From Deltaproteobacteria bacterium (GTDB lineage Bacteria; Desulfobacterota; Binatia; Binatales; Binataceae), in assembly GCA_003135135.1 (NCBI GenBank), contig PLDK01000003.1, positions 92,739 to 156,738 on the forward strand: DNA of 64,000 nt, in the 5' to 3' direction. The notes under the pieces were generated by a model. The model worked only from the letters and a program-made list of their open reading frames with translations. It was not told the DNA's origin and did not search any database. The position numbers and the translations under genes are program-made. Shown here in pieces: positions 47,859-55,940 of this stretch. Position 1 is the first letter of the stretch. Every line of letters begins with the position of its first letter.

Positions 47859-47873
47859 CCCTCGCGCGACGGC

Positions 47874-48200
47874 TCAACGACCACCGTGGCCGCCGCCACC
47901 ACCGTGGCCGCCACCACCGCCGCCGTGGCCGCCGCCACCGCCGCCACCGTGATAGAACTCCGTATGATGGCCGCCGCCACCATAATGTCCTTCCCACGGA
48001 TGGTGGACGGCGAAGCCCGGACGATAGCCCCAGCCACCCCAACCCCAGTATGGCGCATAGCCATATGAGGGGTAACCGCCGCCGTAGCCATAGCCGTCGT
48101 AGTAAGGTCCGCATCCGCTCGCGGCGCAGGCGAGCATGCCAAGCAGAATGAGTGCTCCGATCGAGCGGACCGGGACGAAGGATCGTTGCTTTGAGCGCAT
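47874..48200 (-). CDS. Gly/His-rich lipoprotein
   Basis: 108 residues starting at the ATG at 48200. A lipoprotein signal (SIGALILLGMLACAASGC, Cys near residue 29) is followed by a Tyr/Gly segment (YYDGYGYGGGYPSYGYAPYWG) and a C-terminal Gly/His repeat tail (EGHYGGGGHHTEFYHGGGG... ending GGHGGR). The tail could bind metal ions, but this is inference. The ATG is 1 base after the upstream gene's stop, so the pair is an operon. Several longer frames across this low-complexity DNA are shadows. Confidence 0.72.
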   Translation of the reverse strand: MRSKQRSFVPVRSIGALILLGMLACAASGCGPYYDGYGYGGGYPSYGYAPYWGWGGWGYRPGFAVHHPWEGHYGGGGHHTEFYHGGGGGGGHGGGGGGHGGGGGHGGR

Positions 48201-48201
48201 T

Positions 48202-48708
48202 TTAGGGAGCTCCCCACGCCGGCGTGCCGTCGTCCTTATAGAACGCCAAACCGGGTGTCTTGGCCGCTGGAACATCCAGGCTGGTTCGCAGATGGCCATT
48301 GGGGCCGTAGAGACCGAGTCCGGGTTGGCCGGCATCCCCGAGCGCCATGGTCGCGCGCCTCTTGCCATCCTGATCGAAGAGGTCCAGACCTGGCGTGCCA
48401 TTGGCAGCGAGGTCAACGGTCACGCGGGTACGGCCGTTGGAGTCAGAAAGATTAAGCCCCACCGCGCCGTCGGAGGTCACGCCCATCGCGCCACGCACCT
48501 TGCCGGCGCTGTCGCGCAGCAGGAATTGTTGCGCTTGCAGCGTTTCAGGCACCGCCGAGCTGGTCTGCGCCATCGTGATCACCGCACCGCATAGCAGCAG
48601 CAGCGCGCCAGTCATCAGCCGCAGGTGCTTGTTGCTGCGCTGGAGTTTGACCTGTTGCAGTTCCAGCCGTGAAAGCCGCCCGATCAGATCACCTGTCGAT
48701 TGCTCCAT
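48202..48708 (-). CDS. Membrane-anchored repeat protein
   Basis: 168 residues. A helical N-terminus (GRLSRLELQQVKLQRSNKHLR) precedes one transmembrane helix (LMTGALLLLCGAVITMAQ). The rest is a series of about four 24-28-residue repeats with the pattern hydrophobic-x-D-x-x-G-x-x-R (LLRDSAGKVRGAM, LSDSNGRTRVTV, LFDQDGKRRATM, LYGPNGHLRTSL, with FYKDDG last). This suggests a small beta-solenoid or similar stacked fold in the periplasm. No known family recalled. It is followed directly by the Gly/His-rich lipoprotein. Confidence 0.72.
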   Translation of the reverse strand: MEQSTGDLIGRLSRLELQQVKLQRSNKHLRLMTGALLLLCGAVITMAQTSSAVPETLQAQQFLLRDSAGKVRGAMGVTSDGAVGLNLSDSNGRTRVTVDLAANGTPGLDLFDQDGKRRATMALGDAGQPGLGLYGPNGHLRTSLDVPAAKTPGLAFYKDDGTPAWGAP

Positions 48709-48822
48709 AATTGAACCTCAACCTGCCATTGAACGAGAGCTGGAAAGGCCGTTTTTCTGTTGTATCAGGGCTCTTAAGACATCTTATCAATCCACCGGAA
48801 AAATAGAAATCCGGGTTTCACG

Positions 48823-48855
48823 CGCGGGCTAAAGAATCTCAGTGATGCCCGAGGA
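48823..48855. repeat. 33-bp direct repeat, copy B
   Basis: Identical to 47826-47858. It spans the 3' end and stop codon (48839-48841) of the SnoaL-like gene, so copy A looks like a transplanted or duplicated gene end. Confidence 0.9.
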
Positions 48856-49249
48856 TCGTCAGTTGACGGCTGGCGAAGCGCCATCCCGCGGGCGTCTTGC
48901 GCAGCTTGTCGGTGAAATACCCAACCGTCGATTGCTGCACCCGCCCGTCCTTGCAGTGGTAAAAGACCAAGTAGGCGGTGCCGGCGCCGATTGCGCCGTC
49001 GAGTTCGAAGGCAGGATTGGCGACCACGTGGAGCACCTGGGCGCCGCCGACCGATTCCTTGTACAGCGCCGCGAATCGCTCGAGGCCGTCGCGTCCGCTG
49101 TGCTTGCCGAAGCGCGGGCTCTCGAAGACGCCGTCCTCCGTGAAGCAATCGATCCATTCGTCGTAGCGGCCACCGTCGATCGTCAGGCAATAGCGCGCAT
49201 GCAGCGAGCGAACTTCCTCGCGATCTTCGAGTGTTCCTGTAATCGCCAT
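48839..49249 (-). CDS. SnoaL-like / NTF2-fold protein
   Basis: 136 residues from the ATG at 49249 (AGGAG 8 bases upstream). The sequence DREEVRSLHARYCLTIDGGRYDEWIDCFTEDGVFESP and the ending (GYFTDKLRKTPAGWRFASRQLTIL) are typical of the SnoaL-like ring-hydroxylating dioxygenase small-subunit/ketosteroid isomerase fold. Members range from polyketide cyclases to dehydratases; no specific function can be given. Confidence 0.85.
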   Translation of the reverse strand: MAITGTLEDREEVRSLHARYCLTIDGGRYDEWIDCFTEDGVFESPRFGKHSGRDGLERFAALYKESVGGAQVLHVVANPAFELDGAIGAGTAYLVFYHCKDGRVQQSTVGYFTDKLRKTPAGWRFASRQLTILGHH

Positions 49250-49404
49250 CGCATCAACTCCTCGTTTCGCCGTCACTTTCGTGAGCGGCGCTCAAATCAC
49301 TTTCCCTATATTACATCCGGCAAATTGACTTCGCACTCAAACGGCCGCGCAACCGCCAACCCCGCGGGCTTGAGTTTGGGCGCCGCCGGACGCATCAATC
49401 ATAT

Positions 49405-50145
49405 ATGGCCGCGCTCGCCCAGCTTCTCGACTTTCTGTATCCACCGCGATGCTCGGCATGCGGAACATCGCTCGCATCCGAAGCCGGACAACGAAAGCGC
49501 GTTTGCGCTCGATGCGTGGCGCGAGTCGAGCGGATGCCCGAGCCGCGCTGCGAAGTGTGCGGCGGACCGCTCGAGTCCGCCGTCAGCGGCGCGACGCGAT
49601 GCGCCCGATGCCTCGCGCATCCGCCACGCTATCGAATCGCACGCACTGTCGCGCGCTATCGCACCACCGCCGAGGACGAACCCGGCAGCCTGCCCGCGCT
49701 GATTCGCCGTCACAAGTACGGCCTCGATCAATCCGCCGGTCGCGCGCTGGCGCAATACCTGGGCGACGAGCTGCCGGTGTCGGCTGACGATTACGATGTG
49801 GTCATCCCGGTGCCGCTGCATTGGCGGCGCTTGTGGTGGCGGGGATTCAACCAAGCCGCGCTGCTCGCCGGCGAAGTCGCACGGCGGCTCGATCTTCCGC
49901 TGGATACCACCGCGATATCGCGCAGGCGCTTCACCACGCCGCAGACCTCGCGTCACCACGACGAACGCGTCAAGAACGTGCGCCGCGCGTTCGCGGTCAC
50001 CAATCCCGAACACGTCCGGAATCGCCGCGTGCTGATCGTGGACGACGTGATGACCACGGGCGCCACGGTCGATGAATGCGCGCGCGTGCTGCTCGCGGCG
50101 GGCGCGGCTTGCGTGGACGTATTCACGCTCGCGCGCGTGCTATGA
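49405..50145 (+). CDS. ComF family amidophosphoribosyltransferase-like protein
   Basis: 246 residues. A double zinc ribbon at the N-terminus (RCSACGTSL, RVCARC, RCEVCGG, RCARC) is followed by a type I phosphoribosyltransferase domain with the PRPP motif VLIVDDVMTTGATVDEC and the family segment RGFNQAALLAGEVAR. ComF proteins are required for DNA uptake in competent bacteria, but homologs are common in non-competent ones (GntX). The next gene starts at an ATGA overlap. Confidence 0.93.
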   Translation: MAALAQLLDFLYPPRCSACGTSLASEAGQRKRVCARCVARVERMPEPRCEVCGGPLESAVSGATRCARCLAHPPRYRIARTVARYRTTAEDEPGSLPALIRRHKYGLDQSAGRALAQYLGDELPVSADDYDVVIPVPLHWRRLWWRGFNQAALLAGEVARRLDLPLDTTAISRRRFTTPQTSRHHDERVKNVRRAFAVTNPEHVRNRRVLIVDDVMTTGATVDECARVLLAAGAACVDVFTLARVL

Positions 50146-50717
50146 GCGAAACACAACCCGCCGATTGGGATGAACGCCATCGCGGCCAGCCACCCGGCGA
50201 AGCCGAGCCGTTCCTGGCCGCAATGCTCGCGCGAATCCCGCGCGGCGTCGCACTAGACGTCGCCGCAGGACGCGGGCGCAACGCGCTCGCGCTTGCACGG
50301 GCGGCCATGCGGGTGCTCGCGGTCGATCGCTCCGCGGAAGCGATGCGCATCGTCGCCGCGGCGGCGCGGGCCGCGCGGCTGGCCATCTGGCCCGTGGTCG
50401 CAAACTTGGATAGCTTTCATCTCAAGGACGAATCCTTCGATGCCATCGTGAATATAAATTTCCTCGACCGCGCGCTGTTCCCGAAATTTGTCCGGGCGCT
50501 CAGACCCGGCGGCATTTTGATCGCCGATACGTTCCTGGTTGACCAGGCTGCGATCGGTCAGCCACGCGATCCGCGCTTTCTGCTCGGTCACGGAGAGCTT
50601 CGCGCGCTCGCGGGCGGACTCGAGATCGAGGAATACCGCGAAGGCTTGACTGTTTCTGCGGGCGGCCAGCGCGCCTTTCGTGCGTCGATGGTGGCGCGGC
50701 GGAGGAAATCGAACTGA
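50142..50717 (+). CDS. SAM-dependent methyltransferase (TehB/class I)
   Basis: 191 residues from the ATG at 50142, overlapping comF's TGA. The SAM motif GVALDVAAGRGRNALALAR and the later FDAIVNINFLDRALFPKFVRALRPGGILIADTF are those of a class I methyltransferase of the TehB/UbiE-like type. The N-terminal WDERHRG is typical of TehB-like members. Substrate unknown. Its TGA overlaps the ATG of purM (TGATG). Confidence 0.85.
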   Translation: MSETQPADWDERHRGQPPGEAEPFLAAMLARIPRGVALDVAAGRGRNALALARAAMRVLAVDRSAEAMRIVAAAARAARLAIWPVVANLDSFHLKDESFDAIVNINFLDRALFPKFVRALRPGGILIADTFLVDQAAIGQPRDPRFLLGHGELRALAGGLEIEEYREGLTVSAGGQRAFRASMVARRRKSN

Positions 50718-51754
50718 TGGCGCGCGGGATGACCTACAAAGCGGCCGGCGTCGATATCGCGCTGAAGCAGCGCCTGATTCCGCTCTTCGGTTCGATCGCC
50801 AGAACCACGGCCGGCGCGCACGTGATCGGCGGAGTCGGCGGATTTGGCGCGCTGGTCGGACTCAACGCGGCGCGCAAGATGCGCGCGCCGGTGCTGGTCG
50901 CAGGCACCGACAGCGTCGGGACCAAGCTCATGATCGCGTTCGCAACCGGACGTCACGACACCGTCGGAATCGACTGCGTCGCGATGTGCGTCAACGACAT
51001 CATCTGCCACGGGGCGCGTCCGTTGTTCTTTCTCGATTACATCGGCTCCGGCAAGCTCGAAAAAAAGATCGCGCTCGATATCGTCAAGGGCATCGCTCGC
51101 GGATGCGCCCAGGCCGCCATGAGCCTGGTCGGCGGCGAGACGGCGCAGCTCAGCGGATTGTACCAGCCCGGCGAGTACGATTTGGCCGGCTTCGCGGTGG
51201 GAATAGTCGAACGCGCGCGAATTCCCAAGCCGTCCAATGTGCGCGCCGGCGACGTGCTGATCGCAGTCGCATCCAGCGGACTTCACTCTAACGGCTTCTC
51301 TCTGGTGCGCCGCGCTCTGCTCGAACACGCCAAACTCAAGCTCAACTCGAACATCGCCGAACTGGGATGCACGCTGGGCGAGGAACTCCTGCGTCCCACG
51401 CTCATCTACGCGCGCGTCGTCGTCGAGCTATTCGAGCGCTTCAAAATAAACGGCCTTGCCAATATCACCGGCGGCGGCGTGCTCGAGAACCTGCCGCGCG
51501 TGATGCCTGAAAACGCCCGCGCAATCCTCGAACGTGGCAGTTGGCCGACGCCGCCGATTTTCGACCTCATTCAGCGCCTTGGCAAAATCCGCCGCGCCGA
51601 GATGGATCGCACCTTCAACAACGGCCTCGGAATGGTCGCGATCGTGCCCGCGCGCGAGGCCGATCGCGTCGTCGCTCATTTGCGCCGCCGCGAATATGGG
51701 GCATATGTTGTCGGCGAAGTAAGGCGCGGCAAGCGCGGAGTGTCAATTCGCTGA
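50717..51754 (+). CDS. purM: Phosphoribosylformylglycinamidine cyclo-ligase
   Basis: AIR synthetase, step five of de novo purine synthesis, converting FGAM to AIR with ATP. 345 residues, the usual length. Motifs: MTYKAAGVDIALKQRLI, VGGFGALVGLN, VLVAGTDSVGTKLMIA, IVCHGARPLFFLDYIGSGKL-like region, GGETAQLSGLYQPGEYDLAGFAVG, and the C-terminal VVGEVRRGKRGV. Followed by purN 15 bases downstream, the classical purMN order. Confidence 0.97.
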   Translation: MARGMTYKAAGVDIALKQRLIPLFGSIARTTAGAHVIGGVGGFGALVGLNAARKMRAPVLVAGTDSVGTKLMIAFATGRHDTVGIDCVAMCVNDIICHGARPLFFLDYIGSGKLEKKIALDIVKGIARGCAQAAMSLVGGETAQLSGLYQPGEYDLAGFAVGIVERARIPKPSNVRAGDVLIAVASSGLHSNGFSLVRRALLEHAKLKLNSNIAELGCTLGEELLRPTLIYARVVVELFERFKINGLANITGGGVLENLPRVMPENARAILERGSWPTPPIFDLIQRLGKIRRAEMDRTFNNGLGMVAIVPAREADRVVAHLRRREYGAYVVGEVRRGKRGVSIR

Positions 51755-51769
51755 GCCGCGGCTAATTCG

Positions 51770-52438
51770 ATGGCGGAAAATCCGACGGTCAAACTCGGCG
51801 TTCTGATTTCCGGCACCGGCACCAATCTGCAAGCGATAATCGACGCGATTGTGCGCGGCGATCTCAAGGCCGAAATCCGTCTCGTCATATCGAATCGGGC
51901 CGACGCGCAGGGGCTCGAGCGCGCCCGCCGCCACGGTATCGAGACCATGGTCATCGACCATCGCAAGTTTGCACCGCGCGAGGACTTCGACCGCGCGATC
52001 CTCGCCGCGCTGCTCGATCGCTCGGTCGAACTGGTCGCGCTGGCGGGCTTCATGCGCCTGCTCTCGCCCGTGATGCTCGAGGCGTTCCCCGGCCGCATCA
52101 TGAATATCCACAACAGCCTGCTGCCGTCGTTTCCCGGCATTCACGGGCCCAAGGACGCGATCGAATACGGCGTCAAGATTGCAGGATGCACCGTTTTCTT
52201 CGTCACTGCGGGTGTCGATATCGGCCCGGTGATCGTGCAAGCCGGGGTGCCGGTGCTGCCCGGCGACGACGAACAACGGCTGGCGGCGCGAATCCTGCTC
52301 CAAGAGCATCGCATTTTTCCGCACGCGATTGCGCTCTATCAACAGGGACGTCTCGAGATCCAGGGGCGTCGGGTTATCATCAAGGGCGATTCGCCCACGC
52401 CGAACTCCTCGCCGTTGGTGAATCCTCCGGTGGATTGA
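51770..52438 (+). CDS. purN: Phosphoribosylglycinamide formyltransferase
   Basis: Transfers formyl from 10-formyl-THF to GAR in purine synthesis. 222 residues. Motifs: KLGVLISGTGTNLQAIIDA, LAGFMRLLSPVMLEAFPGRIMNIHNSLLPSFPGIHGPKDAIEYG (with the Asn-His catalytic residues) and GCTVFFVTAGVDIGPVIVQ with the conserved Asp. Its TGA overlaps the TTG start of the glycosyltransferase gene (TTGA). Confidence 0.97.
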   Translation: MAENPTVKLGVLISGTGTNLQAIIDAIVRGDLKAEIRLVISNRADAQGLERARRHGIETMVIDHRKFAPREDFDRAILAALLDRSVELVALAGFMRLLSPVMLEAFPGRIMNIHNSLLPSFPGIHGPKDAIEYGVKIAGCTVFFVTAGVDIGPVIVQAGVPVLPGDDEQRLAARILLQEHRIFPHAIALYQQGRLEIQGRRVIIKGDSPTPNSSPLVNPPVD

Positions 52439-53136
52439 TTCGGAAATTGAAGACGCTTTCGGCAGTCGTGCCGATGCTCAATGAAGCGGCCATCATCGCG
52501 AGCACGCTGGGCGCGCTTCGCCGCGGCGCTCCCGACGCGGAAATCGTCGTCGTTGACGGCGGCAGCATCGACTTAAGCGTCGCCATCGCGCAACCATTGT
52601 GCGACACGGTGATTGGCGCATCGCGTGGCCGGGCGCACCAGATGAACGCGGGCGCGCGCGCATCGCACGGCGACGCATTGGTTTTCGTCCACGCAGATAC
52701 GATCGTGCCATCGAGCTTTGCGGCTGACATCGCGTCGGCATTGTCCGATCCCGCGGTGGTCGGCGGACGATTCGACGTGAAACTCGACGCGAGCGCCCTT
52801 CCCTACCGGATTATTGGCGCGATGATCAGCCTCCGCTCGCGAATCAGCCGCACCGGCACCGGCGATCAGGCGATCTTCGTGCGGCGCGAGGTCTTCGATC
52901 GCCTCGGCGGCTTCCCCGATCTCGAGCTATGCGAAGATCTCGAATTCACGCGGCGGCTGAAACGCGCAGGACGCGTCGCATGTCTGCGCGCCCGCGTGAC
53001 CACGTCTGCCCGAAGATGGAATCGCGACGGAGTGGTGCGTACCATTGTCAGGATGTGGCTGATCCGCGCGATGTACCTGATGGGTGTGGCGCCTGCTCGT
53101 CTCAAACGCATGTACTCCGACACCCGCCAGCCGTGA
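52435..53136 (+). CDS. TIGR04283-type family 2 glycosyltransferase
   Basis: 233 residues from the TTG at 52435 (a TTG at 52447 is possible). It resembles the TIGR04283 group (arsenosugar-biosynthesis-associated glycosyltransferases): LSAVVPMLNEAAIIASTLGAL, EIVVVDGGSIDLSV, SRGRAHQMNAGARASHGDALVFVHADT, GTGDQAIFVRREVFDRLGGFPDLELCEDLEFTRRLKRAGR. The usual companion genes of the arsenosugar pathway are not in the window, so the acceptor is unknown. Confidence 0.85.
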   Translation: MIRKLKTLSAVVPMLNEAAIIASTLGALRRGAPDAEIVVVDGGSIDLSVAIAQPLCDTVIGASRGRAHQMNAGARASHGDALVFVHADTIVPSSFAADIASALSDPAVVGGRFDVKLDASALPYRIIGAMISLRSRISRTGTGDQAIFVRREVFDRLGGFPDLELCEDLEFTRRLKRAGRVACLRARVTTSARRWNRDGVVRTIVRMWLIRAMYLMGVAPARLKRMYSDTRQP

Positions 53137-53181
53137 AAAGATTGACCCGATACTGGACAGGCTTTTTTCGCGCGGATAACA

Positions 53182-53472
53182 ATGGTTCAAGCGAGGTACG
53201 ACGTGCCGAAAGTCGAACTGTACACAACTACCTACTGCCCGTTCTGCGCGCGGGCCAAGAATTTGCTCAAGAGCAAGGGCGTGGCTTTCGACGAGATCGA
53301 CGTGACCGACGACGCCGAGTTGCGCGCGAAGCTGATCGAGATGTCCGGGGGGCGCCGCACGGTGCCCGAAATTTTCATCAACGGCAAGATTATCGGCGGC
53401 TTCGAGGAATTGAAGGCGCTCGACGACTCCGGAAAGCTCGACAATCTATTGGCCGAGCCGGCGCCAGCCTGA
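53182..53472 (+). CDS. grxC: Glutaredoxin 3 family protein
   Basis: A 96-residue thioredoxin-fold protein that reduces disulfides using glutathione. The dithiol site is TTYCPFCARAKNLL (Cys19, Cys22), with the family motifs RRTVPEIFINGKIIGGFEELKAL (cis-Pro and GG). An internal ATG is absent, so the start at 53182 stands; it may be a few residues long for the family because of MVQARYDVPK. Confidence 0.94.
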   Translation: MVQARYDVPKVELYTTTYCPFCARAKNLLKSKGVAFDEIDVTDDAELRAKLIEMSGGRRTVPEIFINGKIIGGFEELKALDDSGKLDNLLAEPAPA

Positions 53473-53572
53473 CCCGCCACGACTCGCCCTCACCGACCGG
53501 AAATAGCGACGGGCGCATCGCGGCATGGTTGCCGCTACGCGCCCGCCTTCGATCGCACTTTATCGCGAACCG

Positions 53573-54016
53573 CTAGTTGCTCGACGGCGACGCCACCATC
53601 CCCTCGTTCATGTGATGCAAGGCTTCGCGGTCAACCGACGAGTCGTATTTAATCGCCTTGGCCGTGACCGTGATCTGCGAGCCGTCGGCCGAGATCGACT
53701 GATTCTCGTTCACGATCGCGTCGATAGTGTCAGGCCATTTGTCGAAGCCCATCTTCTTCAGCTTGTCGCTGATCTTCGACTCCTCGATCGCATCGGGAGA
53801 AAACGGCTCCGTATAACTGAGATCGCCAAGCTCCGTGTATGGCTTGCCGGCCGGCGGCGCTTCCGTGGTGACCCAGATATGCGCCATGTCAACGCGATGC
53901 ACGAAGACCTGCTGTTTTTGTTCCTCCTGCTGACGAGCAGCTTGCATGGCGCCGCATGCGGAAACACCCAGCGCCAGTCCAATCACCAACAATTTTAGAA
54001 TTTTCGATGAACGCAT
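53573..54016 (-). CDS. Hypothetical lipoprotein
   Basis: 147 residues from the ATG at 54016. A lipoprotein signal (ILKLLVIGLALGVSAC, Cys21) precedes a Gln-rich helix (QQEEQKQQVFVHR) and a domain with HIWVTTEAPPAGKPYTELGDLSYTEPFSP and ISDKLKKMGFDKWPDTIDAIVNENQSISADG. The pattern 'PAGKPYTELGDLSY' resembles small lipoproteins that start a beta-sandwich domain, but I do not recognise a named family. Anchored probably to the outer membrane. Confidence 0.7.
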   Translation of the reverse strand: MRSSKILKLLVIGLALGVSACGAMQAARQQEEQKQQVFVHRVDMAHIWVTTEAPPAGKPYTELGDLSYTEPFSPDAIEESKISDKLKKMGFDKWPDTIDAIVNENQSISADGSQITVTAKAIKYDSSVDREALHHMNEGMVASPSSN

Positions 54017-54209
54017 ATCCTTCCCTATTGATCCCTGTCGATCTGAGTTCAATTATAGCCGCGCCACCGCATATGTCTAATCGTAGTCTGTCGGGCGCTC
54101 GGCACACATTTTATTTCACCGAATGGCCGGCTAGGGCAAGCGATACGGTGCGGCTGCGAACGCCCCTGCATCTCTGTCAGGGGTTCGCCGCGATCGGTAG
54201 TATTCCGGC

Positions 54210-55046
54210 GTGACCAGATTCGCCGCCTGCTTCATCCTCGTCTTCGGAGAACTCGCCTGGGGCGGGCTCTTCGCACTTGCGATTCCGCCTTTCTTCAACG
54301 TCGAGCGAGGCTTTTACAAATCGAGCGCTTCGGTGTTCCTGGCCGCGTCGCTGACGACCGCGATCGGCCTGGGGTTGCTGGCGTTGCGCGCCGGCGCCGC
54401 CGGCGGACCGGGCGCCGGCTCATTGTGGATGGCGGCCGGGCTGTGGACGCTGTCGAGCGCCGCCGTCGCCGTCTATCTCTACACACTTTGGACTGAAAAC
54501 GGCCTCCTCCGCGCGCGCTCGTACGCGCTTGGCCTGGGCCTCGGCCTGGTCGCCCTCGTCGCCAACGTGATGCTTCTGATGCCCCGCGGCTTCGGCGCGG
54601 TCGCGGCTGTCGCCTACGGACTTACTGCAATCACCTCGGCGCTGGTCCTGGGATTGGTGAGCGGCGCGATGCTGTTTGGACATTGGTACCTCATCGACCT
54701 CGAGATGCCGGTCGATTACCTGCGCACCTTCGTCCGGCTGCTGGGAATTGCGCTGGTCGCGGACCTCATCGCGCTCGGACTCGCGATCGGAATGCCCGCA
54801 GTGCTCGGCAGCGCCGGCGCGGCGGCGGCCGTTCATGAGCTATTCGCCACGCACCTCGGACTGCTGGGATTTCGGCTGCTGCTCGGTCCGGTCGCCACCA
54901 TCGTGCTGGTCTGGATGTGCTGGCAGACGCTGAAAATTCCCGAGACGCGGGCGGCGACGGGTCTGCTCTACATCGCGGTGATGGCGGTGCTGGTTGGCGA
55001 GATGCTCGGCCGATTCATTCTATTCCGCACTGGAATTCCGCTCTGA
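54210..55046 (+). CDS. Polytopic membrane protein, unknown
   Basis: 278 residues from a GTG at 54210, with about eight transmembrane helices (LVFGELAWGGLFALAIPPFF; SVFLAASLTTAIGLGLLAL; LGLGLGLVALVANVMLLM; and others). A small imperfect hairpin containing CCCCTG/CAGGGG lies 20-45 bases upstream, probably a decayed REP-like element. No family recognised. Its TGA is followed immediately by a REP-like palindrome and then by tRNA-Arg on the other strand. Confidence 0.65.
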   Translation: MTRFAACFILVFGELAWGGLFALAIPPFFNVERGFYKSSASVFLAASLTTAIGLGLLALRAGAAGGPGAGSLWMAAGLWTLSSAAVAVYLYTLWTENGLLRARSYALGLGLGLVALVANVMLLMPRGFGAVAAVAYGLTAITSALVLGLVSGAMLFGHWYLIDLEMPVDYLRTFVRLLGIALVADLIALGLAIGMPAVLGSAGAAAAVHELFATHLGLLGFRLLLGPVATIVLVWMCWQTLKIPETRAATGLLYIAVMAVLVGEMLGRFILFRTGIPL

Positions 55047-55067
55047 CGCAGGGGGCTGGCCCCTGCG
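55047..55067. repeat. REP-like palindrome between a gene stop and tRNA-Arg
   Basis: CGCAGGGGGCTGGCCCCTGCG, directly after the TGA at 55044-55046, with 8-9-bp arms. It ends 1 base before the CCA end of the tRNA-Arg gene and could terminate both transcripts. Confidence 0.7.
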
Positions 55068-55144
55068 TGGTGCGCCCGGAGGGATTCGAACCCCCAACCC
55101 TCAGATCCGAAGTCTGATGCTCTATCCAGTTGAGCTACGGGCGC
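55068..55144 (-). tRNA. tRNA-Arg (anticodon TCG)
   Basis: A complete 77-nt cloverleaf with encoded CCA. Acceptor stem GCGCCCG/CGGGCGC, D arm GCTC...GAGC, anticodon stem TCAGA/TCTGA with loop CTTCGGA (anticodon TCG, reads CGA), T arm with TTCGAAT. It is divergent from tetR. Confidence 0.97.
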
Positions 55145-55229
55145 TTGCCTTGACGGACGCTCGAACTTGACGAGTCTAGGCATGCATCCCCGCACGCGCA
55201 ACCAACGTGGCCGCGTTACTTCAGGACTG

Positions 55230-55276
55230 TTGACTCGCATCTTCGCGCATTCATATATATGACTGACTGGTCAGTG
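55230..55276 (+). promoter_or_regulatory. tetR promoter with overlapping palindromic operator
   Basis: -35 TTGACT (55230-55235), an 18-base spacer and -10 TATATA (55254-55259). Just downstream lies ACTGAC-TG-GTCAGT (55262-55275), a perfect 6-bp-arm palindrome with ATG/GCAT flanks, of the type bound by TetR-family repressors of efflux genes. The tetR ATG follows at 55278, so the leader is very short. Confidence 0.72.
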
Positions 55277-55277
55277 C

Positions 55278-55940
55278 ATGAACAGAACAGCCACAAATTC
55301 CGCGGTAATTCCCAATGGACGGCCGATTCGCGTTCACGACGAGCAAGCCGCCAAGCGCGCACGTATTCTGGCTGCCGCGCTCAAGCTTTTCGCACACGAA
55401 CCGTACCAGTCGGTCACGATGGATCGGGTAGCGGAGGCCGCCGGGGTCGCCAAGGGAACGCTCTATCTCTACTTTTCGTCCAAGGACGCGCTCTACCTCG
55501 GCGTTTTGAGCGACGGACTCGACACCGCGTATCGCACCTATCAAAACAGCGCCGATCCAAGGATGCCGGTGGTCGAGAGGCTGCGCCGTTCGATCGAGGT
55601 GATGGTGGAGTTTTACGATCAGCGGCGCGATTTTCTTCAGTTCTTCGCAACCGAGGAACCGCGGCTGGCCGAGGCGCGCAATCGGATTATCGAGGCATCG
55701 CGCGAGCGCGGGTTCCTGTTTTTCGCGTCGCTAATCGAAGAAGGAATCCGCACCGGCGTGTTCACCCGGATCGATCCGCGCCTGGCGACGTTTACCATCC
55801 AGGGCGCGATTCGATCGCTGCTGCTGTATTACGGCGCCGGCCGGCCGGTCTCCGAGCTCAGCCGCGAGCTCGGCAACCTGATGCTCAGATCGCTCGGCGC
55901 AGACCCATCACAAAACTTCAAGCCGGTGTATCCACAATGA
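55278..55940 (+). CDS. TetR/AcrR family transcriptional regulator
   Basis: 220 residues. The N-terminal helix-turn-helix is KRARILAAALKLFAHEPYQSVTMDRVAEAAGVAKGTLYLYFSSKDALY. The C-terminal helical part binds the ligand and dimerises. It is the first gene of an operon with an adaptor, an ABC ATPase and a permease, and the palindrome upstream suggests autorepression of the whole operon, relieved by an unknown efflux substrate. Its TGA overlaps the next ATG (ATGA). Confidence 0.93.
   Translation: MNRTATNSAVIPNGRPIRVHDEQAAKRARILAAALKLFAHEPYQSVTMDRVAEAAGVAKGTLYLYFSSKDALYLGVLSDGLDTAYRTYQNSADPRMPVVERLRRSIEVMVEFYDQRRDFLQFFATEEPRLAEARNRIIEASRERGFLFFASLIEEGIRTGVFTRIDPRLATFTIQGAIRSLLLYYGAGRPVSELSRELGNLMLRSLGADPSQNFKPVYPQ

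Noticed and set aside
47768-48217. A second frame over the Gly/His-rich lipoprotein gene, Ala/Thr/Val-rich
   Set aside because: The alternative frame lacks a signal peptide continuation and a good start. The frame with the lipobox and coupled ATG at 48200 is better supported.
54167-54190. CCCCTG/CAGGGG hairpin upstream of the membrane protein as a full REP-like copy
   Set aside because: Only the core arms remain with a bulge and a long loop; it is at best a decayed copy and it is upstream of a gene, unlike the others.
55259-55936. A long upstream extension of the HlyD-like frame through tetR
   Set aside because: This part is an Arg-rich shadow of tetR. The ATG at 55937 overlaps the tetR stop and starts the membrane anchor.
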